Positions 8,078 through 15,712 of a stretch of DNA of 27,670 nt are shown here, in pieces; the first letter of the stretch is position 1; each line of letters opens with the position of its first letter. A program made the position numbers and the translations under genes. A model generated the notes under the pieces. It worked only from the letters and a program-made list of their open reading frames with translations. It did no database searches and was not told the DNA's origin. The stretch is from CAYLJO01 sp964383905 (lineage in GTDB: Bacteria > Acidobacteriota > Blastocatellia > Pyrinomonadales > Pyrinomonadaceae), in assembly GCA_964383905.1 (NCBI GenBank), contig CAYLJO010000068.1:1-27670 (forward strand), given 5' to 3'.

Positions 8078-8512
8078 TTACTCGGAAGGTGGTTGCGTAT
8101 AAGGCGCGAGGTGACGTTTGAGTTCTTCAGGGACCGGTACTGTCTCAAATGTCCCGCGGCGCACGGCGACGAGGATGAAGTGGGCTTCGGCGATCAGCGC
8201 GTCTTCGCCTTTGCGGCGTACTTCGAAGTTGAGCCGGAGTGACTTCATGCCGATACGCCCGACGAAGGCGCAGACTTCTAGCAGATCGTCCAACTGCGCC
8301 GCCCGCCGAAAGTCGCACTCAAGATGAGCCCGCGGCAGCCATATGTCGAGCTCATCGAACATCACACCGTACGGCAACCCGGCGGCGCGGAACAGCTCGG
8401 TCTCCGCAAATTCGAAGAAGCGGATGTAAGCGCCGTAAAAAATGATGCGTGCGGCATCGACATCGCCCCACCGCACGCGTTCTTCGATACAAAATTTCCA
8501 AGGCTCGGTCAT
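8078..8512 (-). CDS. Acyl-CoA thioesterase, 4-hydroxybenzoyl-CoA thioesterase (YbgC/FadM-like) family
   Basis: Single hot-dog-fold protein of 144 aa, the usual length for this family of cytoplasmic acyl-CoA hydrolases. The diagnostic N-terminal motif VRWGDVDAARIIFYGAY (13-29) matches the family pattern around the catalytic aspartate, here D17, followed by the helix YIRFFEFAETELF. The start is fixed by an in-frame TAA two codons upstream. The best Shine-Dalgarno (AGGAG) is about 20 nt away and instead serves an ATG-AAT-TAA minigene directly before the gene. It lies 58 nt downstream of the M1-like gene on the same strand. The true substrate cannot be told from sequence. Confidence 0.88.
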   Translation of the reverse strand: MTEPWKFCIEERVRWGDVDAARIIFYGAYIRFFEFAETELFRAAGLPYGVMFDELDIWLPRAHLECDFRRAAQLDDLLEVCAFVGRIGMKSLRLNFEVRRKGEDALIAEAHFILVAVRRGTFETVPVPEELKRHLAPYTQPPSE

Positions 8513-8515
8513 GAA

Positions 8516-8524
8516 TTAATTCAT
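8516..8524 (-). other. Two-codon minigene (ATG AAT TAA) before the thioesterase
   Basis: On the minus strand, CAGGAG lies 8 nt before ATG (8524-8522), followed by AAT and TAA (8518-8516). One codon (TTC) separates the stop from the thioesterase ATG at 8512, in the same frame. Ribosomes may terminate here and reinitiate. Confidence 0.4.
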
Positions 8525-8570
8525 CGAACCTACTCCTGAAATTACATAACCCGCCGCCGGCCGGCTACTA

Positions 8571-10604
8571 CTACTGCACCTGCGCCAGCGCCTTCGGGTC
8601 AAAAGGTGTGGCGAGGAACCTCTTGGCGACGGCCTGCGCGTTGTCGTAGTTGATGCCGGATCCGACAGCCTTGTTGTATTCATCGACGGCGCGGGCGCGG
8701 TCGCCCTTCGCGTCATAGGTGTTGCCGCGCTTGATGTGCGCCCAGGCCTCGATCCATGACGGTTTCAGATTACCGTCGAGCGCCGCCTGAAAATTGTCGA
8801 GGGCCTGGTTCCAGTTGCGCTGTTCGAGGTAGAGCAGTCCAAGGTTGTAATAGATCCAGGAGTTCGAGCGGTCCAGCTTCAGGGCCGCTTCGAACTGCTG
8901 CTGCGCTTCAGCATACTGCCCTTCATGCATCTGCTCAATGGCCCGGCGTGCGACGATCGAGACACGCAAATCGTCTGACATACGCAGGATTTTGTTGTTC
9001 GGATCAACGATCACCTCAACCGGCTGCCCCTTGGATTCAAAGTCGAAATCTTCGCTCTTACCTTCCATCCGCACCGTCGTCGTCTGTGTGTCGTTACCCT
9101 CGGAGCGCAGCATTAGCTCGACCGGCATGCGAAGTGTTTCAAAGTTTTGTTTGACCGTTCCGCGCGCCCGAAATTTTCCGGTGCGGGTGCGGATGATCTG
9201 ATAATCAACGGTGAATTCGGGCACGCCCGTCCCTTCAACCCACTGCGCGAAAAAGTAGCGCATATTCTGGCCGGCCGTCTGGGTCGTGAGCCGTTCGAAA
9301 TCGTCGATCGAAGCGTTTTTGCCGCGGTATTGCTCGAGGAATGCCCGCAGAAGCTGTGTGAATTGTTCCTTGCCGATGGTCTCCCGGAGCATGCGAAAGA
9401 CGATCGCACCTTTGTAAAATACGATGGATTGATACGCCGCCGACTGATCATCGAGCGATGACGGCGCCCGCGCGATCGAGGCCGTTTGCTCGAATGCCAG
9501 GGCCCGCTCCTGCTCTTCGCGCTGCACGGCATCCAGCTCGCCGCCGGTCAGCGTGGCTTCACGAAGTGCAAATGCACTCCATTCCGCAAGGCCCTGCGAA
9601 AGCCACGCGTCGTCAAAAGATTTCAGGCCGACGGTCTGCCCCCACCACTGGTAAGCGACTTCGCGCTGGAGCCTTTCTTCCGGGACGGGGCGCGACGGGT
9701 CAAAAAGTTTTGAAGCCAGAAATAGCATGCCGGGTGCTGCGTAAGCGTCCAGAGTATCGTCGTCGGTCTGCGCGACGACCAAACGTGACCCGAAAGCGGG
9801 CGCGCCGTACTGCTGCGTGTAGAACTCAAGGGCTTTACCCATCAATTCGCCATAACGCTCGATGCGATTTTCGCTGCCGGGTTTCACATAAAACTGCAAC
9901 TCGTAATTGCCGTGGCGAAGGCTGCGGGTGATATATTGACCGGCGGCGATGTTGCCGATCAGGGTGGGCTGCTTATGAACAAAGCGGTAACGCGTACCCT
10001 CGCGGCTCGATTGGGCTGCGACCGGCGCGTCGCTCGATCCGGCAACCTGCACGCCCGACGGCACGATGATCGTAATGTCGGCGGTGGCGCGGTCGGCCGC
10101 GTAGTCGTGAAAGGGGAACCAGCGCGCCGCATACATCAAATAGGAGCCTTCCGTCCCGACGTAGGCGAGGCGCTTTGTCGCCAGCGGCCCGCCTTCGGGC
10201 GAGGTGAGCGCCCCGCTCCAGCGAAGATGCAACGTGAGCGGCTGGTTCGCCGGAAAGACCTGGCCGAGGTCGATACGCACGTTGGGGCCGATCGCGCCGG
10301 CGCCCACTGCGTCCTGCACAAAGTTCGTCAGCGGCTTTCTGTTCAACTCGATACTCTCGACCTTAAGTGAGCCGTTGAGTTCGAAGACAACCGTGCGCGT
10401 TGATTCCAGCGGTATGAATGTCACGTCGGCGGCGGCGCGCAGGAAGTGCTGGTCAGGCACCAGTTGAGCTTCAATCCAGTAATTGGTCACGTCGTAGCGC
10501 GAGCCCGCCTGCGTGGGCTGCTGCGCTTTTAAAGGGGACAGGAAACAGAGAAGCGCGGCGACAAGGGCGGCGGTTTTGTAGAGTTGAAACTGAATATTCC
10601 TCAT
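8571..10604 (-). CDS. Secreted M1-family-like protein with degenerate zinc site and C-terminal TPRs
   Basis: 677 aa with an N-terminal signal peptide (1-27, cleavage likely after LKA). Residues about 35-240 form the beta-rich N-terminal domain of M1 aminopeptidases and residues about 245-460 the gluzincin-like domain. The zinc motif HExxH-x18-E is altered at all three ligand positions: REVAY (314-318) replaces HExxH, and Q337 in WLSQGLAE replaces the glutamate. The exact spacing, plus the QWWG that follows and YKG..VFRML (397-406), shows common descent. The exopeptidase GAMEN motif is also lost (AAPGM, 289-293). Residues about 550-660 carry TPR repeats (YYNLGLLYLEQRNWNQALDN). It is therefore probably a non-catalytic extracytoplasmic scaffold or binding protein; the ligand is unknown. 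The thioesterase gene follows on the same strand. Confidence 0.85.
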   Translation of the reverse strand: MRNIQFQLYKTAALVAALLCFLSPLKAQQPTQAGSRYDVTNYWIEAQLVPDQHFLRAAADVTFIPLESTRTVVFELNGSLKVESIELNRKPLTNFVQDAVGAGAIGPNVRIDLGQVFPANQPLTLHLRWSGALTSPEGGPLATKRLAYVGTEGSYLMYAARWFPFHDYAADRATADITIIVPSGVQVAGSSDAPVAAQSSREGTRYRFVHKQPTLIGNIAAGQYITRSLRHGNYELQFYVKPGSENRIERYGELMGKALEFYTQQYGAPAFGSRLVVAQTDDDTLDAYAAPGMLFLASKLFDPSRPVPEERLQREVAYQWWGQTVGLKSFDDAWLSQGLAEWSAFALREATLTGGELDAVQREEQERALAFEQTASIARAPSSLDDQSAAYQSIVFYKGAIVFRMLRETIGKEQFTQLLRAFLEQYRGKNASIDDFERLTTQTAGQNMRYFFAQWVEGTGVPEFTVDYQIIRTRTGKFRARGTVKQNFETLRMPVELMLRSEGNDTQTTTVRMEGKSEDFDFESKGQPVEVIVDPNNKILRMSDDLRVSIVARRAIEQMHEGQYAEAQQQFEAALKLDRSNSWIYYNLGLLYLEQRNWNQALDNFQAALDGNLKPSWIEAWAHIKRGNTYDAKGDRARAVDEYNKAVGSGINYDNAQAVAKRFLATPFDPKALAQVQ

Positions 10605-11077
10605 AAAACTTGTCCGTTAAAAGCAGGTGTTAAATAGCATCTGTTGATACGTGCCGTGCATTGATCGGCGAAGGACGGCTGAGGCGCGCTCCTCCAAGGG
10701 TAGCGTCCATCACCGGCAATCTCTTAAATAACTGCCTCGAACTCCCATTCGGGACCGAGCGAGAAGTACAGCGCTCTGGCTTGCTGTGCGGTCAAGCCTT
10801 GGATGATTAGGGCGGCTAGCCGGTTGGCTGGGCCGGGACCGGCGGCGCGATATTGGAGGGGCCGTCGGGGTCAACTGTTCCTCGAAATGGCGGCTTGATA
10901 GTGCCCGTACCGGGGTCTTAGAGCCGTGCACGCTCAGCCAAGTGCGCGATCTTAAGAAGCGCTCGAGCCACGCCGCCGCGCAGGTCGCTCGGAAGGTCCA
11001 CGTGGATTTCAAAGAGATAACGCTCAAAAACGGCTTGCGCGTCATCACGGTCGAGGATCACAGCGCCCCGAAACACT
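10605..11077. other. Intergenic region with gene relics
   Basis: The gap between the M1-like and TPM-TPR genes (both minus) contains an M16 peptidase N-terminal stub on the plus strand, listed separately. On the minus strand a stretch ending at TAA 10724-10726 reads like a protein C-terminus (LTAQQARALYFSLGPEWEF) but its frame opens at a stop near 10871 with no usable start codon. A second minus-strand frame across about 10820-10915 reads as a Pro/Gly-rich segment. Together these suggest decayed coding sequence rather than ordinary spacer. Confidence 0.45.
11002..11070 (+). pseudogene. N-terminal remnant of an M16 (pitrilysin-type) peptidase
   Basis: The plus strand encodes FKEITLKNGLRVITVEDHSAP, the characteristic first strands of M16 zinc peptidases (usually F-x-x-x-T-L-x-N-G-L-R-V-I then D-H-S-x-P). 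The match stops at once after SAP: the next segment is unrelated, no HxxEH motif follows, and the 3' end of the TPM-TPR gene on the other strand begins at 11078. The frame is open upstream but shows no signal peptide. The best explanation is a truncated relic; chance similarity over about 21 residues is unlikely but not excluded. Confidence 0.55.
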
Positions 11078-13936
11078 TTATAGCTCTTCCCGGTCAGGGC
11101 GCTTCTTCTCTGTGCTCTCGGTCTTCTGTTGCTCGCTCGCGGGCGCGCTCGTTTGTGGCGCATTATCCGTTGATGGCGCCGGTAATGAGGCGGGGAGAGA
11201 CGGCGGGGACTGTGAAGGCTTCGGTTCGGGCGCCGCCAGTGGCGCCTGCGGTGTGGACGACGGAGACGAGGCGGGCGTTGGCGTCACGGTGTTGACCGGC
11301 GCTGTATTGTCGCTGCCCTTTGGACCCTCCGCCGTGTTCGATGCCGGGGTCACCCCCTGCTGCGCCGCATCAGTACTGTCTTTAATATCTGACGAAACGG
11401 AAGGGCCGATCTTCGCATCGAGCCCGTCAACCGAGCCATTGACTTTGCGATAGAGCCGTTCAATAACGGCGCGCCGGATGGTATCCGGCTGGCCGCTGTT
11501 ATAGCTCTTGATGTAGGCCGCGAGTGCCTCCTGTTGATTGCCGGCGGCGTCGAGTGCCACGCCAAGATGCCAGAGCGCGGTACGCGACCAGATAGTATTT
11601 TCGGGCAGCACGCTCGACGCACGCTTCAAACGCACCAACGCCTCCGCCGTGTTATCTCGATTAAACAGGGCCCACCCGGCGATGTCTTCGATCCGCCCGC
11701 GCAGTATGTTGGAAAGCACGGTACGCTGAACTTCGGGAATCAACGGGGTGGCACCGGCAGCGATGGCCTGTGCGCGTATGTCACGTAACTCGTCGGCGAG
11801 GGTCGCGACGTTTGGAGCCGGTGTGTCGAGCGCTGCTTCGACGCCGCCCGCTGCCGCGTCGGTTAAATTTAGAACCGCCGGCAGGGCGATGTTGCTCTGC
11901 AGCAAGCGAACCGCCGCATAAAGCTGGCGAAAGGTGCGCATCCTATCCTCGCCGCCGACAAATTCCTGCGCAGCCGCTACGGCGTCGGCCTCTTTAATCG
12001 CCTCGCGACCTCCCGCCGGATTCATCGCAACGGTGAATGCGAGCAAGCCCTTGAGCATCCGCGCGTTCGCCTCGCTGTCGGCGGCGGTGGCTTGAAAGAT
12101 GCTGGCGCGGCGTTCGGGCGCGAGCAGCTCGATGAAGCTCTCGGCGCGAGCCGGTGAGCGCCCGGCCAGCAGCGTTTCGATCTGGCCATCTTTTAGCGTA
12201 AATGAGTGCGCGAGCTCATCCGCCGCTTCCGCGTAGAGGCCGGCGGAGGCCAAGGCGCTGGCGAGCTCGTAATCGAGCGTCGGGAAATTTCCATATTGCC
12301 GCACGAAACGCAGCACGCGTTCGGCGTCGAGCGGGCGTTTGTCGGCAACCAGGGCGCGCGCCAGAGCGATGTTGGCCCACGTGTAGCGCGGCTCGATCAC
12401 GACAGCGCGCTCTGCCAATTCCAACGCACGCGCGTTTCCGTTATGCGCCGCGTACCAGTAGGCTGCGCCGACGAGGAGCGGTAAATTACGGGGCTCGTCC
12501 TTGAGCGCGGCCTCAAGCCGTGCTTCAGCTTCATCCTTCTTGCCCATGTCAAAAAGCGCCAGGACCTCGCCCGCGCGCGCGGCTTTGTCCGCCGGATCAA
12601 TTTTCAACCCTTCGCGGTAAAGCGTGAGCGCTTCCTCCGTCTTACCGCCGGCCCGACGCAAATCGGCGAGGCTCCGGTGGGCGCTTGCCGATTTCGGATC
12701 CAACTCAACAGCGCGCGCATACTCCGCGGCTGCCGCGTCAAGCTGAAGCCCGATGTGGCGCGCCGCGGCAAGAGCTTGATGTGCCGCGGCCATCTCGGGC
12801 GCGAGCTTGATGACAATCTCGGCGACGCGCGCGGCTTCATCCGGCGCCTCAATGCTCAGATAAAAAGCGGTGATCGCAAGCAGCCGCTTCGGGTCATCTT
12901 TTACCTTCGACTCGATCAGGCGTGCGGTCTCAATGGCCGCCGCATGCTCGCCGCGCATGAACAGGTTGAGTGGCAACTGTGAGATGACCCCGGCAAACAA
13001 CTGGTCAGACAGGTTGGCCGGGCTGCCTGTTACCGCCAGGCGAAACTGCTCGATCCCGCCCGCCGCGTCGCCCGCTTTCAACTTCTCATCGCCTAATGTA
13101 GCGCGTGAGCTAACGATCAATTCAGACGCGTACTCTTTTAAGGCAGACTGCGGGTGAGCGTCGATAAAAGCTTTGAGCTTTTCGATGCGCTCGGAGGCCG
13201 CCAGGGCGAGCGTCGCGTCTAACTCATTCTTCTCCGTTTCATCAACAGAGGCCGGCGAAGGTGGCTTCGCCACCTCCTTTTTTGGGACAGCGGCGACTTC
13301 CGCGGCCGGCTCGCGCGCCGGCGCCTCTTTTGTCTCACCACCGGCGCGTGGCGGTTGCGCTTCAGCAGTCTGTTGATCTTTGGTGGCCTGCTCTATATCA
13401 TCGACGCTGAAGCCGCGTTTCTCGGCAATCGCGGCGACAAACGCCCGTACGGCTGTCATTAAGCCCGCGCCGTAATTGCCCGCCCGAAGTGGCTCGCGCA
13501 GGCGTTGGCCCATGTCCCCTACCAGCCCGTCGGGCAAATCGCCTTCGATGCCCCGGCTGATCTGCGTGAAGTATTTGCCATTATCAACCGCGACAAGCAG
13601 CAAAAGGCTCTTTTTCTTACTTGTCCTTGAACCGGTGCCCCAATTGCGCGCCACCTGAAGCGAGTAGTCGAAAATGTCCTGCTCGCCTGTGGTCTTGACC
13701 GTCGCGATGGCGAATTCAATATCCGCGTGCTGCTTCAGATTGGCGAGAATATTTTCCAGACGCTGCTTTGTCGCCGCGTCAATAACGCCGGCGAAATCGT
13801 TGACGTAGCCGGCGGGCTGCGGAAGCGGCCCGGGCGTTGTTTGCGCGTGCGCCGTGGCGACGTTCAAGGCCAGGGCGCAGGCAAAAGCCAGACTGATCAA
13901 AAAGGCGAATGCTCGATTATGCGATAGACGGATCAT
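11078..13936 (-). CDS. Secreted TPM-domain protein with TPR array
   Basis: 952 aa from the ATG at 13936; an alternative ATG at 13972 would add 12 residues before the signal peptide. Residues 1-32 are a signal peptide (hydrophobic core, AHA cleavage). Residues about 43-176 are a TPM domain (Psb32/MOLO-1 fold), with YVNDFAGVID, the NWGTG strand and DGLVGDMGQRLREPLRAGNYGAGL spread over it. A charged Pro/Ala/Glu linker follows, then a long helical region with TPR-like repeats (about 275-600 and again about 745-820, e.g. ALWHLGVALDAAGNQQEAL). The last ~100 residues are Ser/Pro/Thr-rich and probably disordered. TPM proteins are often short with a C-terminal membrane anchor; none is seen here. It is likely periplasmic or secreted and involved in protein assembly or binding, but its function is unknown. 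Confidence 0.85.
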   Translation of the reverse strand: MIRLSHNRAFAFLISLAFACALALNVATAHAQTTPGPLPQPAGYVNDFAGVIDAATKQRLENILANLKQHADIEFAIATVKTTGEQDIFDYSLQVARNWGTGSRTSKKKSLLLLVAVDNGKYFTQISRGIEGDLPDGLVGDMGQRLREPLRAGNYGAGLMTAVRAFVAAIAEKRGFSVDDIEQATKDQQTAEAQPPRAGGETKEAPAREPAAEVAAVPKKEVAKPPSPASVDETEKNELDATLALAASERIEKLKAFIDAHPQSALKEYASELIVSSRATLGDEKLKAGDAAGGIEQFRLAVTGSPANLSDQLFAGVISQLPLNLFMRGEHAAAIETARLIESKVKDDPKRLLAITAFYLSIEAPDEAARVAEIVIKLAPEMAAAHQALAAARHIGLQLDAAAAEYARAVELDPKSASAHRSLADLRRAGGKTEEALTLYREGLKIDPADKAARAGEVLALFDMGKKDEAEARLEAALKDEPRNLPLLVGAAYWYAAHNGNARALELAERAVVIEPRYTWANIALARALVADKRPLDAERVLRFVRQYGNFPTLDYELASALASAGLYAEAADELAHSFTLKDGQIETLLAGRSPARAESFIELLAPERRASIFQATAADSEANARMLKGLLAFTVAMNPAGGREAIKEADAVAAAQEFVGGEDRMRTFRQLYAAVRLLQSNIALPAVLNLTDAAAGGVEAALDTPAPNVATLADELRDIRAQAIAAGATPLIPEVQRTVLSNILRGRIEDIAGWALFNRDNTAEALVRLKRASSVLPENTIWSRTALWHLGVALDAAGNQQEALAAYIKSYNSGQPDTIRRAVIERLYRKVNGSVDGLDAKIGPSVSSDIKDSTDAAQQGVTPASNTAEGPKGSDNTAPVNTVTPTPASSPSSTPQAPLAAPEPKPSQSPPSLPASLPAPSTDNAPQTSAPASEQQKTESTEKKRPDREEL

Positions 13937-14144
13937 ATTCGCGGCGTGACAGATGTGGGCCGGATGGGGCATACGTAGAGAGTATCCTCAAAGTGTATGG
14001 CTAAATCCCGCCTGGCGCGGGAAATGACAAATTGAACGCGCATGATAACATCAGGGGAAAGGCAAAAGGAAAGGGAGAAAAGGTCACAGTGTTTCGAACG
14101 CCTCTCGTCTGATCATCCCTTGTTACCTTTAATGGAGCTTGATT

Positions 14145-14681
14145 GTGAGCGAGCTTGATGAAGAGTGGGCGCGGGCCCTGGCGTTGGCGGAGCAGCGTGC
14201 GCGGGCCGCCGGACGTGGTGACGTGGCCGAGTACCTGGCCCTGCGCGCTTCTAACGATCTCGTGCGTACGACATCCATCGAATGGCTGTTGGCCACTTTT
14301 ACGGCGCTGGCCGGGGAGGCCAATCGCGCGGGCGCCAGTATCCAGGTCACGCGGGCCGACGCGCATCGCTTTCGCGTCGGACACGCCACGATGGTCGGCC
14401 AACTCTTGACCTTTCGTTCCGGCGTCCGCAGCCTGATGATTGAGGCGGGCTGGCCGCGCGCGCCTCGCGACGGCTTTGTCCGCGGCGGAGGCCTTGCCTG
14501 CGCACACATTAAACATTTCGGAGACCGCACGTCGGACGAAGAGCTGTTGCTCGTCCGCTCGTCGGAGAGCAGTGCGCCGCAGTGGCTCGTGCTCGAAAAG
14601 AGTGGGACGCGCTCACAGCTCTTTGAAAATCGTATGCGCCATCACCTCGGGCGTTTCCTGGGCAGCAATATCGGAACATAA
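14145..14681 (+). CDS. Hypothetical protein (178 aa)
   Basis: I do not recognise the family. The GTG at 14145 is chosen because GGAG (14134-14137) precedes it by 7 nt; a TTG two codons earlier would be too close. The protein is soluble, with no signal or membrane segment. The N-terminal ~55 residues look helical (DEEWARALALAEQRARAAGRG), followed by a mixed alpha/beta part with a Gly-rich turn (FVRGGGLACAHI). Codon usage matches the neighbours and the frame runs uninterrupted. It diverges from the TPM-TPR gene and is 149 nt upstream of rsmI, with a palindromic element between. Confidence 0.7.
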   Translation: MSELDEEWARALALAEQRARAAGRGDVAEYLALRASNDLVRTTSIEWLLATFTALAGEANRAGASIQVTRADAHRFRVGHATMVGQLLTFRSGVRSLMIEAGWPRAPRDGFVRGGGLACAHIKHFGDRTSDEELLLVRSSESSAPQWLVLEKSGTRSQLFENRMRHHLGRFLGSNIGT

Positions 14682-14694
14682 GACCTCAGCACAC

Positions 14695-14772
14695 TCCTCT
14701 TGTTCCAGAGCTGGAGTCCACTCTCAGTTGAGGAATGAACCGCCGCAGGACCCGGGAGGAAAGACAAGAGGA
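14695..14772. repeat. Degenerate palindromic element, CCGCAGAGG family (copy 2)
   Basis: TCCTCTTGT (14695-14703) is mirrored exactly by ACAAGAGGA (14764-14772). Between them TGAACCGCCGCAGG then ACCCGGGAGG (14736-14760) resembles the roughly 10-nt units at 24067-24100. It lies between the 178-aa gene and rsmI. Confidence 0.5.
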
Positions 14773-14830
14773 AAAAGACGTGGTGGAAAAAGCAAGCAAT
14801 AGAGGTATAGAACTTCGGTAGAATAAGCGC

Positions 14831-15682
14831 ATGCCGGGCACTCTTTATCTGGTGGCAACGCCGATCGGAAATCTCGAAGACATCACGCAGCGTGCGCTGC
14901 GTGTGCTCGGGGAGGTCGACGTGATCGCCTGCGAAGACACACGTCGCACGCGCGTGCTGCTGGATCATTACGGCATCAAAACCAGGATGCTCAGTTATCA
15001 TGAGCACAATGAACGAGACCGAGCCGCCGAGCTGGGCGAGTTGTTGGAAAAGGGTGCGAGCGTCGCCGTCGTCTCAGACGCGGGCACACCGGGCATTAGC
15101 GATCCGGGCTTTCGCGTTGTTAACGCTGCGATGGAGCGCGGCGCGCGTGTCGTCCCGGTGCCCGGGCCGACCGCTTTGGTCGCCGCGCTGGTGGCCTCCG
15201 GCCTGCCGACGGACGAGTTTTTCTTCGGCGGCTTTCTGCCCTCGCGCGCCGCCCAGCGCCGCACACGTCTTGAACAGGTTCGCGGGCTTTCGACGACGCT
15301 CGTCTTTTATGAGTCGCCGCACCGCCTGGCGGACGCGCTCGTAGACGCGCGTGAGATCCTCGGCGACCGCGCAGCCGCCGTCGTGCGTGAGCTGACAAAG
15401 ATTCATGAAGAGATTGCGCGGGGGCGTTTGAGTGAGTTGGCCCGGCGATTCGCCTCTGAGGGTAGGGCGCGTGGCGAAATTGTATTGATCATAGACCGTG
15501 CTGTGATTAATGAGGCCGTGGCGGATAATTCGGCAACAACAGTTGCGGCGCGAGTGGCTGCGCTCGAAAGCGAGGGGCTTGACCCACGCGCCGCATTGAA
15601 AAGGGTGGCGCGCGAAATGGGTCTTAGTCGCCCGGAGGCTTACCGCCGTCTGACCCTCGAACGCACGCGCGAAAAAGCCTGA
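14831..15682 (+). CDS. rsmI: 16S rRNA (cytidine(1402)-2'-O)-methyltransferase
   Basis: SAM-dependent tetrapyrrole-methylase-fold enzyme that 2'-O-methylates C1402 in the decoding centre of 16S rRNA. The 283-aa length is typical. Motifs seen: LYLVATPIGNLEDIT (5-19), IACEDTRRT (32-40), VSDAGTPGISDPG (81-93), PVPGPTALVAAL (109-120) and FYESPHRL (159-166), all hallmarks of RsmI. The C-terminal helical segment (ALKRVAREMGLSRPEAYR) is also typical. The ATG at 14831 has no clear Shine-Dalgarno, but homologues begin here. The zinc-ribbon membrane gene starts 30 nt downstream, so the two may be cotranscribed. Confidence 0.95.
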   Translation: MPGTLYLVATPIGNLEDITQRALRVLGEVDVIACEDTRRTRVLLDHYGIKTRMLSYHEHNERDRAAELGELLEKGASVAVVSDAGTPGISDPGFRVVNAAMERGARVVPVPGPTALVAALVASGLPTDEFFFGGFLPSRAAQRRTRLEQVRGLSTTLVFYESPHRLADALVDAREILGDRAAAVVRELTKIHEEIARGRLSELARRFASEGRARGEIVLIIDRAVINEAVADNSATTVAARVAALESEGLDPRAALKRVAREMGLSRPEAYRRLTLERTREKA

Positions 15683-15712
15683 GCGGCGCAGGCACGCGCG
15701 CTTTCCGGTGGC

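Noticed and set aside
10710..11048. 112-residue minus-strand open frame
   Set aside because: Arg/Ser-rich shadow composition; it runs antisense to the M16 relic and lacks a ribosome binding site.
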